Shown here one piece after another: positions 1 to 34,454 of a stretch of 64,000 bases of DNA; position 1 is the stretch's first letter; every line of letters begins with the position of its first letter. Source of the stretch: Scylla paramamosain (lineage: Eukaryota > Arthropoda > Malacostraca > Decapoda > Portunidae); contig NC_087173.1 of the NCBI RefSeq assembly GCF_035594125.1, forward strand, positions 2,280,486-2,344,485, in the 5' to 3' direction. The notes under the pieces are model-generated. The model had not been told where the DNA came from and ran no database searches. It saw only the letters and a program-made list of their open reading frames with translations. A program made the translations under genes and the position numbers.

Positions 1-53
1 TTTGGGTGCCTTGTCTTGGTTGTTTTGCAAGGATGCTGGTATAGTATAAAAAC

Positions 54-129
54 AGATAGACAGGTAGATGGATAAATAAATACATAAATAGTCAGATGGA
101 TAAATGGATGGATGGGTAGATAGATGGAT
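54..129. repeat. GATA/GATG/AAATA-type imperfect tetranucleotide repeat
   Basis: An imperfect run of gata, gatg and aata units. It is simple-sequence DNA with no coding meaning. Confidence 0.8.
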
Positions 130-166
130 ACAATAACTCTTCCCTATTCATATTTCTTACACACAC

Positions 167-456
<290 letters not shown>

Positions 457-819
457 ACTTCCTTATGTTTGTTATATAAGGGTTAAGCCACAGCAAACAC
501 ACAGTTAGCCTTCAAGTAATGACTGTGCACAAACACCATATAAAATGTATAATCTAAAAAGGAGGAAAACCACAATATCTATCTATCTATTTATACACCA
601 GACCAACAATCCCATACAGGGTGTCCCAGACAAAGCACCACACACTCAAACACACATCATTCACTCTCTTAGCCCCATCAGCCCCTACAGGAACAGGATA
701 ATCTTGAGGACAGTCTTACAACACCACCAGAAGCTTAGACATAGCATAGCTGACCACATACTTTATGATATCAAAGGCTTAATTATGATATTCCCCAAAC
801 TCCAGCCGATAACCCAATA

Positions 820-1110
820 ACATGACCCTTTCAAGGCCACATAAACTTATCATCCAAAGAAAATGTATGATCTTGAAAGGTGGACTATGATAATGTAAAC
901 GAAAATGTTAATACGATACTCTCTTGATATTTCACTTATGCATTCATTCCCATAGTGTTTGTACGACCCTCTCAAGGCTACACATGCACATTCCCCCCAA
1001 AAAACAATGCACGATCATGAAAGACACACTTAATAATACCAATATATATAAACAAAACATCCATCAAGTGTTTTGCATGACCTTCTCAAGGCCACATGAA
1101 CAAACTCCCC
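820..1110. repeat. Diverged tandem repeat around a ctcaaggccaca core
   Basis: A similar block (gacc, two or three bases, tcaaggcyaca, then an A/C-rich tail) recurs near 823, 965 and 1079. This suggests two or three old tandem copies of roughly 115-140 bp. It lies beyond the last DAPK exon visible here, probably in the next intron. Nothing else is seen in 454-1214. Confidence 0.4.
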
Positions 1111-1214
1111 CTTTCCCCCACCTCTGCATGACATTTAGGGAAAAATCAGTCATGCATGCATAACACCGTGAATAAAAAGGCAGGACAACCTTGAAGACAA
1201 CTGCTGCCACTCAC

Positions 1215-8384
<7,170 letters not shown>

Positions 8385-8455
8385 GTCTTCATGTTGGCCT
8401 CTGCCTCACTCTGTACCCACCAATGCCTGAGGACACCCGCCCGCCATCACCACCA
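8385..8455 (-). promoter_or_regulatory. DAPK 5' leader (end of a spliced 5'UTR exon) with an upstream ORF
   Basis: An acceptor (tttacag) at 8456-8462 begins the exon that carries the DAPK start. The 71-nt leader contains a 13-codon upstream ORF (8406-8447, minus) ending in TGA. A second out-of-frame ATG lies 8 nt before the main start. Both could lower initiation at the DAPK ATG. The main ATG has G at -3 and G at +4. Confidence 0.6.
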
Positions 8456-8829
8456 CTGTAAACAAACAAGAGCTATAGATGCCTTGATGCTCCTTCACTT
8501 TAAGACAATCTGATCCCCTTCATCTTCACTCTTCTATTCCCTTTCAAAAGTACAATTAAAAGACAGCACTTATTTTTGTGTATCTATTTGAATTTTGTTT
8601 ATGGGTTTAAAGTTTAAGGAAATAAACGTGAAAAATATTATCCCCGTTACCGCCCTATCTCTATTCGTTTTATATAAATAATAAATAAGGAGGACGTTCA
8701 CCTATTGTTTGTGGGGGAGATAGTGGGGGGAGAACGGAAGAATATTTGAGAAGAGGAAAGTTTTGTGAAATGGAAGTACAGTCAGAGAGTGTGAAAGGTG
8801 GTGGGCAGACCGCCATATATACGAGTATA
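8456..8829. other. DAPK upstream intron / 5' flank, no gene seen
   Basis: AT-rich DNA with no ORF or repeat that I can support. The DAPK promoter and first non-coding exon are probably to the right but were not identified. Confidence 0.4.
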
Positions 8830-12858
<4,029 letters not shown>

Positions 12859-12862
12859 TCCT

Positions 12863-12981
<119 letters not shown>

Positions 12982-12984
12982 CAA

Positions 12985-13345
12985 TCTCCACTTCCTTTTC
13001 TTGCTTACCGATCTCAGTTAATTCCCTCCATGCATCAGGCACTCCACAACCAGCATATTGTGATCACACACAGTATTAACCATACCATCCTCATCTTTCC
13101 ACATGTGCTGTACAATTTCACGCATTCTTCCCTTCACCAACATAAAGTCAATTGCTGATTCATGCTCTCTTGCACTCCAAGTCACACGCCCCTCAGCCAA
13201 GCATTTCATGAAGAAACTCCCCAAACATTTCACCATTCCTGTTCATCCATTCTCCTAATATTCCTATATGTGCATTCATATCACCCATCACTAGTACTCT
13301 TTCCTCTTCATACTTTCTCACAACTTTCTTAAGTATCGTGGATGT
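12985..13345 (-). mobile_element. Degraded RTE/craniofacial-development-protein-2-like endonuclease fragment
   Basis: The minus strand encodes two out-of-frame pieces of an endonuclease/exonuclease/phosphatase domain. The first has KYEEERVLVMGDMNAHIG (the GD-N catalytic strand). The second has [19 protein letters not shown] and [10 protein letters not shown] (the terminal D-H pair). They are joined by a frameshift near 13200-13230. No reverse transcriptase remains. This pattern is common in RTE-clade LINE relics. It is non-functional. Confidence 0.8.
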
Positions 13346-13465
13346 GAGATGGTGGTGCTGGCAGCCATAGTGATGATGTATCGCATAACCGAGATTATTG
13401 TGGGTTGTGCATTTGTGACTTCCAGTGTTGGTGTTAGGTCTATCGGCATCATGCCTTTTATTCAT

Positions 13466-13945
<480 letters not shown>

Positions 13946-14486
13946 GGCCGTTTCTAGCCTTTTGGGGGTCTTATGCGAAACACTGTTTGGTGGCCCTGTA
14001 TTGTGGAACATTGATGGGTGGATTCCCAGCCTTCCAAGGTGGTTCGGATTACTCCTTTCACATTTAAATGTATCAATATGGTGGACTTTAAAAAAAACCT
14101 GAATTCGTAAATATATTAGGGTACTTTCTTTAACCCGATTATACATATAATACAGTAGCAGTGTCCCTTTAAGGTATACACACAATTTCGAAATTACAAA
14201 GTACACAAATGTAACAGGGATAAAAATGAAAATGTGTGAAATTTGCGAGATTAACCGACCCTAGGGTAGATACTTTTACTATAGTCAGCCCATGGGAGAC
14301 AACGACAGATGTTCCAGAGGCAGGAGAAAAGGGGGTTTAGTGGAGAGGTGGATAGGAATGACCTGCCACACTGCAGTGGTCTGAGGGGATCCATTGGTCC
14401 TGTCATGCAGATGTCAATTGATTTGACCTGCAAATTACTTCTCTACACCTCTGCTGCGGTGTCGCTTAATGAGGTACTGGGCAGGG

Positions 14487-14488
<2 letters not shown>

Positions 14489-14523
<35 letters not shown>
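14489..14523. repeat. (TG)n microsatellite
   Basis: Short pure TG run. Confidence 0.95.
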
Positions 14524-14524
<1 letters not shown>

Positions 14525-14572
14525 TCTGACTACAGTCCTAAGGGGAGACGAGGGGTCAAATGAAGTGAGCAA

Positions 14573-14574
<2 letters not shown>

Positions 14575-14659
<85 letters not shown>
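14575..14659. repeat. (CT)n microsatellite
   Basis: Pure CT run of about 85 bp, upstream of Cad96Ca. Confidence 0.95.
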
Positions 14660-14662
<3 letters not shown>

Positions 14663-15014
14663 TGTCCGGGAGTGAACAACAGTCTTGTGCTCACTGCAGT
14701 TCTATTTTCAGTACTATATCGTCTTGTCCAAGTTTTTATTCCCCTGTAACTAATTTCGAGCAGCTTATCGAGTTTATCCCTGCAAAACATAACAGCATAA
14801 GAAGAGGCTGAGCAGGACATGAGATCATCTGTGTGGAACCGATCTGTTCTCTTTATTTTTACTTATTTATTTATCTATTTTATTTATCTTTTTTTTTCGC
14901 TTTTAGCAAGGGAAAGTGACTGGACGGCGAGCGTGTTTGTAGATCCGGGCGAAGGAAGGGAGCAAGCAGGGGCAACAGGTTAGTGGGTGGTGGGAATGCC
15001 CGCACTAAAAAGGC

Positions 15015-15360
15015 CGTCTTGACGTCACTCCTGCTGGGCTCATGTCACCGTCACCACGCTGCCCAGCTTGTCCCTGTGACTCTCTGATGCCACGTTGAAC
15101 TCCATAGACGTGGTGGCACAGTGGAGGGAAGCTTTGAGTCTGATATCCAGAGAGAGAGAGAGAGAGAGTCTTTCACAAGGGAAAGTTGCTACTTGATACT
15201 ACATTACTTCATTATTTTTCATTTTTCTTCATCTATCGCTCGCGTGTCTATGGTCGCCTGCAGTTACGTTTCTCTTTTCCTAAGACGCCGTACGCACTTG
15301 CCTCCCATTGGCTGCGGCTGTTGTGACCTCCATTCCGATTGGCTGCCTCGTGAATGACGT
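15015..15360 (+). promoter_or_regulatory. Candidate Cad96Ca promoter region with CRE and inverted CCAAT boxes
   Basis: A perfect palindromic TGACGTCA lies at 15020-15027. Two inverted CCAAT boxes (ATTGG) lie at 15307-15311 and 15338-15342, and a half-CRE TGACGT at 15355-15360. The block is CpG-richer than its surroundings and about 0.7-1 kb upstream of the predicted start codon. The sites are seen directly; their use as a promoter is inferred. Confidence 0.45.
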
Positions 15361-16015
15361 TGCGACGGTGACAGACATTGCGACCAAGAAGATTATCCCG
15401 TTAATGTACAGACACTGGCCATCCCTGCATGCACATCCACACTGCCTGTTTGACCACTCAGCCCATCTTGCGGGGATAAGGAGCAGGAGTGAGCTTCTTA
15501 TGACATTTTAAAACTCGTTTGTTGTGACGTGAATGAATATGATTACTCGCTAGATGGCAAAACTCCTGCAGGCGGATCTTTGGACCTTCAAGCCTTGAGA
15601 TGCTCTGAGTGTGGGAGTGTGGTGCTGCCGTTGCTGTGAGTGCGTGGCGCCCCTGAGTGACTGAGGGCGTGGGCACCTTCCTTACGTTGACCCCTACACG
15701 AGGCTTGGAGTCCAAGTAGAATAGGTTACTCATGTATGGACGGGGAGGAGCGAGTGGAAGTGAAATCAGCGTGGCCCAGTGAGTGAGGCAAGACACGGCT
15801 GATTGTGGTGCGCTTGAGAGAAGTGTGTCGGGGAGAGACTAGAGTGCCTCGCCGTGGCTGTCACAGATGTCTACGTGTACGGATCTTAGTACCTCGCTGT
15901 TTCGCCTCGACAGGACCCGAGGATGTAATCTGTAGCTGGCGGGCCTGTGGCAAGGCTGTGGTGAAGTGCTTGTGTGTATGTGTGTGAGGCCTGGCCCTGC
16001 CTTGCGTGAGTCACC
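15361..16015 (+). other. Probable 5'UTR / leader of Cad96Ca
   Basis: CpG-rich, non-repetitive sequence running without an obvious splice site into the ATG at 16016. The transcription start was not located. The bases before the ATG are tcacc, a good animal initiation context. Confidence 0.4.
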
Positions 16016-25514
<9,499 letters not shown>

Positions 25515-25673
25515 GAGTGTTTTAGTCTTGGTGAGCACTGTTAGCAATGAAAAAAGAAGTACAGTAGTCAGTTGAATTTATTGTAGTAGTAGTAGTGGTA
25601 GGTTGATGCACAGTGTAACATCGTAATAGCACAGTCAGATTCTTATTGCCAACTTGTGGGTGTGAACAGTATC

Positions 25674-25737
<64 letters not shown>

Positions 25738-28700
25738 TTGTTGTCCTTCCACACTTAATTTATGGGACACTTTGTGGAACGTGCCTGTACAGTCATGGGT
25801 AAAAATTGAGTAACCTGCCACACTCCTTTTCACTGTGTCAATTATTTTCCCACAATTATAAGTCCTCTGATCTCTTTATAATCCAATATTCATCAGGATG
25901 TGTATGGAGACTGTCAGGAAAAATACTTAATACAGTGGGAAATTGTGGCATGTTGGAACTTTTGACCATAACTGTATCTTAAAATTAATGATCCTGTGCC
26001 TAAGTAGCCCCTCCCACTTGTGTGAGTGCGGTAGTCCTAGTTGCCACTCATCTGGTCACAGTCTTGAACTCTTCACTCTCCCATTGAACCCCTCAGGAGT
26101 CTCTCAGTGTTTTGCTCATGGAGAAACACTGTCAGAGATGCGAGTTTAAGGTTCCTAGAGAATTATTCTTAAGAAATCTAGAATCTTTAAGTGGATACAT
26201 GCTTCATTATTTGCTGATACTTATGAAATGTTACATGTAGACTCTCATACTAGACCAACAGAAGATGGTACTTTTAAGGCGGTGAAGTAGAGAATTATAA
26301 AGCAGAGTAAATCTATGGAAAGTTTATGTAACTTAGATACATTTAGTTAGATTTATATTATAAATGATATACAGTATATTTTTCTAGCATGTATCATAGG
26401 AACCAAAATTATTAAAGATTTAGTGCTATATACCACCATTTATCTGCCATTTATCTTGAAACTTGTACTAACTCTGGTGCTGATTGCATGGTGCAGGAAA
26501 CCATGTGTTGAGATAGTTAGGTGAACACTTTACAGCTATATTGTAGTGAGACTGTTGTGTAACTGTGTGTATCTTGGGTGTTTGTTGGTGGTTTGATGGA
26601 TTCTTTTATTATTTTACCTGCAAGATATTTATAATTCTATTCATGTTCTTTATACATTAACCATGTGTTATCACTTACCATATCTTTTGTCTCTTGAAAG
26701 GCACATGGTTCTAGAAAGATTTCTCTCCTGATCATTGTCCAGAAATAACACAAAAACACAGGCTGGGAAAGCTTTGGCCTGAGGTCTGGTTTTGTTGTGT
26801 AGCTGATAATGCTGGTGATGCATGTTTTGGTGAAAGAAAGAATAGAAAAAAGGGGAAAAAAAATACATAACCAGTGATTGTGTGAGTGGAGTTTTTTTAT
26901 GTACTGTTTCTAATAATTTTATTCATTAAAAAACTGGTTATGGTATAGGTATAAGATTAAAGCTGAGGAGGAAACCACACAGGTGTTGTGAATTCAGCTT
27001 GACAAATGTAATCTCCTTGATATGAGGAAATCCATGTGCAAGACCTAGTGTGCTTTGTTGGGAAAAGACATCCTATCCTTTAAGGCAAAAAAATATGGTA
27101 CATGTTTGTTAATTTTCTCATAAGTAATATTTGCAGTAATACTCATGTTCATCATGATTCATTATGTAAAAATCTTTATATGAATTAACTGGTGACTAAT
27201 GATTGAGTTACTCACTGAAGAAGCTTACAGTGAATTACTGCCCTGTGACTCAGGACCTGCTGTGAAGTTTTGCTTCCTGTCTTTAAAGTTTACAGATCAT
27301 ACTTGATAGAGAATAACTTGTAGACACCAATATTTTTGCCAACTGTGTGATTAAAGATGGATCTTTAATGAAGAATATAATAAGGGATTCTTTTATAGCC
27401 ACAAAATCATATGTAAGTATAAGAATCTGCCATTGCCAAGTGTTGTCCTTGATCCTGCACAAAATTTTACATTTATTTTCCAAACCTATTTGACTATGAG
27501 ACTCTTGACAACTGATTGTTTTCCTCAATGTTGTTTAATCTCTTAATATTACACTGCATCAGGACAAACTATGAAAAGGAACAGGACACAGATGGGAGAA
27601 TTAAGTTTTTATTCAAGTGAAAAGTAATGTAAAAGGAATGGGTACATATATCACAAGTTGAAAAGTGGCAGCTGGTGCTCCCCTACCATCTTGCTGTGAG
27701 GGGCAGTGACCACCTGAACAGTAACTGGAAATGCTGCACCAGGCATGCCATGAAGCACAGCTGCCTCACCATTCATAAAAGATACACATTACTTGTACAT
27801 TCTTTAGAGCTGTATGTGCAGGAGGGTTATGGGTCTCTATTCTTGGCATCCATGATAATACTGATTCAAGGGAAGACTGGAATAGCTTTATCAATAAACA
27901 AGCTATCCAGTACAGCACATTGCATATGTTTTCTACATGCTGGGATGGAGTCACTCAGCCCCAGCAAGATCATGTTTAAGAGCCTGAAACTGAACCTGAC
28001 ATTAAGGAATTACTGTCAAGGAAAAGCAAGAACTTGACACAGTCCACTAATTCATGTGGATTCATTTGATGCAGAGGGGAGATCTGCAGGAACAGCAAAC
28101 ACCACAGGTAGAGACATGTATCACTTAGTTCAATATAGGGTAAGCACTTTGTATGCACAATCTGTACAGTAAAATGTGACCATTATTAACATGAGACATT
28201 TTCAGTAACTGTTTTGATTTTTAAAAGATACGTAAACTTCCAAAAAAACAAATGTTAGTACTTTTCAGCCATTTTGGCTTGAATGTTTCAACACAAATAG
28301 CTAAGAAAAGTTTTCATTGCCTAAAAAAAAAGGGTCTTTCTGGGATACTTAATCTGATATTGTTCAGGTGAACTTGTACTTCCATGGTTCTCTGTCAGTA
28401 TGTTTGTAAGCTGAGTTTAATAGTATTTTGAATCACACACAAGTCAGCAGGGCAGTGAGGTGCTGTGGTGCACTCCTGGTGGGTGGTAGGTGAGCACCAC
28501 ACCCAGGAGCAGGAGAATGAGGCATCTGTAGTGGGTACTTTGATCTTTTTGGCTTCTAACATCTTTGTTTACAATGAATATTTTTGGCAAATTGTGGCTG
28601 TAACTTGGATTTATAATACTCCTATGTTTGATTTAACTTACTGAAACAAAATGCCTCTTTGATGGAATTTAGCTTGTATTACTACTAATGTATTTATTGT

Positions 28701-28821
28701 TATTTTCTTTAATCAAGAAATATAATACTGACAGAGTTTTTGTTGTATATGAATGGATCAAGTATGAAAGTGACCACAGTGCAATATTGTGGTTATGTTG
28801 TCTTGAAAAAAATACAATAAA
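25515..28821 (+). other. Probable Cad96Ca 3'UTR / downstream region
   Basis: No supported gene. A (TG)n run is at 25679-25736. Canonical AATAAA signals on the plus strand occur at 27893-27898 and 28816-28821, and ATTAAA variants near 26411 and 26926. Which one ends the transcript cannot be told from sequence alone. Confidence 0.45.
25679..25736. repeat. (TG)n microsatellite
   Basis: Pure TG run about 165 bp after the Cad96Ca stop codon. Confidence 0.95.
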
Positions 28822-29364
28822 GTTATGAAAGCTGACATGGAAAGCACCTTTGCTGATCCTTCATGCAGACATGTCTCTCGAGAGTACAAGAGTTGAGACG
28901 GAGACTCCACACTACAAATCATTTAAAAGGCTGAGTTACTGTAGTATAATTTTCATGGATAAAATCACAAGGCAGTACTATTTAATATATCAGTGAATAT
29001 CAAACAATTTTTTTTCTGTATATATCTGCGCATGTTCTGTAAGGATTTTGACAATCAAGTGGTAGGGGAGCCTTAAGCCCCTGATAATGAAAGGATTAGA
29101 TAATTAAAGTGCAATGAATGCAATAGTCAAGCCACAGATGCTTTCAAAACAATGTGTATGTCACACCCTCTCAGTGGATGAGTCATTCTCTGATATGAGT
29201 GTGGTCTCATTCATAGGATAATTAGGTAGCAAGATTATAATCTTAGAATGCATTGAGTCTTATGAAAAATTGAAGTGCTTCATCTTGCAATTATAACAAT
29301 GAAGAATTATGTTGTTAAGACAGTAGATATTTAAGTAATAATATTTTTGTGAAATATCTTAATA

Positions 29365-29798
29365 CAGTAGACACCCAATAATCTGGTGCTTCACAATCCA
29401 TTTCTTCAATCAATCTGGTCACTGACAAAAATGAGATAAGACAATTATGTTAACTAAGAAATTAAAAAAGCTCAAACCCATATATGTGTGAGTGAGCAAA
29501 CATGAAATTTTCTGTATAAATAATGTATCCAAAATTTCAAGTGAGTACCACATGAATTCATTTTTGGCCCAAACTAGATACACATTTTTCTATTACTCCA
29601 TGGTATGCTAAGCAGCCAATGGAGGTCATGCTCCAGTAGCAGAGATGCTGCCCAGGTGGTTCACAGCACTGATATCCAGACACCACCAGACATGTTTGTC
29701 CACAATTTTATCTTTGAGACTTTCTGTTGAGGTAACTTGATTTTTTGGTGTTTCATGATTACCAACAGTCCCAGGTGTGCATCACTGGGTATCTACTG
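29365..29798. mobile_element. Older TA-flanked MITE with CAGTAGA termini (434 bp)
   Basis: The left end, CAGTAGACACCCAATAATC, is approximately the inverted copy of the right end, GTGCATCACTGGGTATCTACTG. TA lies immediately outside both ends. The termini match over most of about 14 bases and then diverge. The layout fits the pogo/Tc1-mariner superfamily, but it is clearly more degraded than the element at 8830. No transposase. Confidence 0.6.
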
Positions 29799-32047
29799 TA
29801 CACAGCTTCACATCCAGAGTGTCACTACAGTGCTTTGTGCATTTAACCAGTAACTACATACATGATTTCTGTATATTTCTTGACATAAAAATTGCTTTAT
29901 TTTTAAAGTTCTCTGTAATTTCCAGTCAAGATGCTTGACTGAAAATGCAGTGCAATTTACTTGCAGGTATTGTATAGATTATTACACAGTTAAATACTGG
30001 CAACAGTTGTAAATTTGGTAGTGAGAACACATGGCAATGTGGCATGTGTGGCCACTCCCAGGCAAAGGCACTGTGTTGATGTGAGGGGCTTTGAGCAACC
30101 CTCAGCCTGATGGCAGACCAGACCAGCCTTGTGTGGGAGCATCCTGGTATTGCAGTGTCTGAGAGGGAACAACAGATACAGTCATTTACTTGCTTAGGAT
30201 GAATAAATGACAACTGATTTTTGTTGCTGAATCATAATTGTTTCAAAATAAATCTTGATAGTTTACAGTTGTGTTCCATCATACAGCAAAATTAATCAGC
30301 AGCTTATGAGGTTATGCTGTGCAAGATATTCCTTGATCTGAAACACCACATACTGATATCAAATTAATTATGAAATTGGCATCATATCATTAAGTGATAA
30401 GTGTTGCAATCAAGACAATCTTTACTATCAGGAATATCTGATGATTTGATACTATTTATCGATACTGCTTTGCACTGGTATTTTCTTCTATAAGTGAAGA
30501 AATATTCTGTATGGCCATGTGAAAAGAGATGTACTGAATAATAGTTAGTATTTTACTGCTTTTGCTTTGATATGGTATAAAGTTTTTAAAATTCTTACAT
30601 GAAAAGATCTACATTCCATCATATATTGTGAGAAACTGGTCATCACAAAGTTATATAGTTGCAATGGGACAGTGTTTGTATTTGCTCAAAGTCCCTTGTA
30701 GATCATTCAATGGATTGTCGGTTATCACAATATCATTTCTTTGTGTGCATACATATTTTCCTGTCAACTCAATGAAATATTATTTCACATAACAATAATA
30801 CCCTGGCAGCACTTACAAATCTGAGTCATTAAAATGTTACAAATGTTCAAGACTTATGTACGTATACACATTTCACACCAATGGAGGAGCCATCAGTACA
30901 CACTACTTCACTACTACTGAGTCTACCAGGCCCGTGACGTGCAGCCCCACACCAGTGCCGGCCCTAGACTCTACAGATGGACTGGTTCATGGCACTTGTG
31001 TGGGGCCTCACGGCTCTCTAGGTGGCAGTAGCAGCAGACATTAAAGATGCTCTGACCTCATGAAATGTCTAACTAATATGGTCTATTTAATTACACTATG
31101 TTATTATCACACAGAGAGCAACACTAACTTATCAATTCTTTTCACCTTGAATATACTGTATGCATTTAAATACTGGAATGTAAATGTAATTATAGTCATA
31201 TGCAGTGTGCCATTAGGCCATGGCACAGTATTCTTCTAGAACATTTTTAGTTCAATATAAATAGACATTTATCTAACATATGTATTACATGGAATTGATA
31301 AGCAAGTGAAATAGTAAGTGATATGTTGTGCTTCTCAGCAAACCTAATCCTTAAGAGCATTCCAAGATGAGTTTCTTTTATTCAAGTGAGTATATTGAGA
31401 ATAAAATTAAATTAATGTTTAAAGCTTTGACCATAAAATGAGTTTTGAAAGGAGCCACTGTTCTTAAACACTTAAATTGATTTTGGTGGATTAAGATTAT
31501 AACTGAAATATGATTTCCAACAGATAATAATACGGGCAGCTTTATATTTACCAACGAATCTCTATACATTTTTAAAAACATTTGTGAATTTAAAAAATAA
31601 TAGATTGGGCTATTTTTTCTATAGACTTATATTATATTAGACGAGATACATTCACAAAACACAAGAAGGATCCTGTACATCACACACTTGTGACATTTTA
31701 TGCCACAAACATGCAAACATATTACATATCATTAACAGATAATGTATTTAGATGTGAATATCCTGAAATTTCGCATAGAGGAGTTTATACAATGAAGTCA
31801 AATTCATTGCCATATCATGAAAAGTTGCCCCCATTGAAAAATGTTGTTATTAAAGTGTGCAATTTATGCAATTTCCTTTTATTTCTCAGATTGTTCAAGT
31901 AAACAAAGATTCTCTTTGTAAGGATGAATTTTGCATTCTTAAATCAAGACAAAGGTAAAAAAATAATAATAACTGAAAATTTGTGATTTGAGTGCCCACT
32001 AGTCACCATTTGCCAGCACACTAATTTGTTGAAAAGCACTAAACACC

Positions 32048-32182
<135 letters not shown>

Positions 32183-33291
32183 TCAACAAATGTACCAGTC
32201 AAGCATTTGTTATACATATCTAGAATTTAATGTGCTACCACCTTGTGCAAATATTTTGAGCAATATGCATTAAATAGAAAAATTATGACTGCAAAATTAT
32301 ACATTTTATAAAGGCAGTATGTATTTGCATGTAATTAGCAGTTTGTTATTTCTAAATGCAATGTTACAAATTGAATGTGAGGTTTATAATACTGTTTGCA
32401 CTTGTGTACTTAACAGTTTCTTATCCTGCATAGCCTTAAAGAAATTCATTAATATTTGGCAATTTATAGGATATGTAAATAGTCATATAAAATTATTTAA
32501 CAAGTAACTTTTATAAAATTTTGCAAACTCAACACTTAGGTTAATGAACCCATCTTGAACAACAACAACAAACACCAACGCAAGTGCCAGCCTTGTATGC
32601 GACACCACCAAGCCACCACACAGGAACCCACAAGGCTTTCATTCTCACACCTACACACCTTGGGAATCTGACACTCATTGACAGCAAGCCAAATCTGCAC
32701 ACTGAGCTTCCTGAAGTATAATATTCTACATAGATGCAGGCATGTTGATATAAAAATACCAACAAATTGTGTTAAGTTTGTAATGCTATACTTTTTTGTT
32801 CAAAGCTATGTTGTCACGAAATACTATAAATGTAACTGTTGAAGATTCCGAGATGCAGGATATTCAACATCACTGTAAAAAATGGAATGTAAAAATTTGT
32901 TTCACACTTTTTTTGTCAAACAGCTTAACTTACTCATCAGCACCAAGGGGCAAAAAATATGTAATGTATTATGGTCCCTGTTAAAAAGCATTCCTTCCAA
33001 TTAATACTGATGACCCAGAGCAAAATATTTCATCCTCATGCTTTTGTGAAAGGCATTTGATTAACCACCAGTGTAAAAATGTATTTGTTCACAGTAAATG
33101 TTCTTTCTTTTTCATTATTTTTTCACAAGGAACTCTACTACATACATGTAAGGTCAAATGAATGTGTGGCATACGAATCTACAATACATCAATACACTGG
33201 AGGAACACCGAGACCAATAATCATGAGGGCCATCGTCTGCTCTATACACACTCACTACCATAAGCCACAGAGAAGGAGGAAGGTAGACCCT

Positions 33292-34250
33292 CTAGTAGAG
33301 GGAGCCACGCCTCATGTACTTGTCAGTAGACTGCAGAAGCTGGAGGGACATTAAGCTGACATTCTTCAGTTCATCATTGAGATGCTTTTTCAAGACCATG
33401 CTTAGCTCTGGTTCATGCTGCTGCCAATGAGTCCTGATCTGATTGGCCAAGTGGGAACTTACGTACTTGCTGACCAGTGACCCACCAGTCATGTGGGAGA
33501 GGTCAAGGTGCACATCTCCCACCACCAACTCACTCCTCAGCTGGCCCACCTCCAGGCGTCCCCGGCATGTCTTCAACTTCACCCACAAAGTTATCTGAAG
33601 CACAAGAATTTGTTACTGTTATCGTTTGCTGTAACTAGTGTAGAAAAGCATCCATTATATTGTCAACTAATGATTTTTTAGGCAATGCTTACCCGTGCGT
33701 TGGAGGCAGTGACTGTGAATGGCCCTCGGGTGGAGAGGGGGATGACCTTGACCAGTTTGCCTGAGATGTCATACTCCCCATCAAGCAGCAAGGAGTCATA
33801 GCGCAGGTTGATCGTCACGGCCAGTGTCTGGACATTCACACATACATCCTCAATGATGAACTCTGACAATCCCTGCAAAACAAATAAAAATTCAGCATGC
33901 TCTGGCCATATGTTCTAAGACACTGTAATTTTAAGATATATTGTTTTATTAATGGTATCCTTTGAATTGATGGTTACTTTTGTATGGATTTCATTATATT
34001 TTGTGGTCTGTTGATGTTACATATATGGTACATGATGATTTTTCTGTTTGTGCATTGAGTAGGTACTTCTTATGAAGGCAGCAATAGCTAATTCATATTA
34101 TTTTCCAAAAAGAAAAAAAAAATGACATGCTGTAGAATAAGGTTGACAAGTGTACTGTTAGGGTCACTGCCTTAGTGCAATATTAAGTAACACATGAAAT
34201 ATTTTAACAGCTAGTGGTCATATTAACTAAGTAGTAGTGATACTAAAAAC

Positions 34251-34343
<93 letters not shown>

Positions 34344-34397
34344 TGTTGTTGTTGTTGTTGTTGTTGTTCCTTACCTAATGAACTTAAATATGGTGAG

Positions 34398-34454
<57 letters not shown>

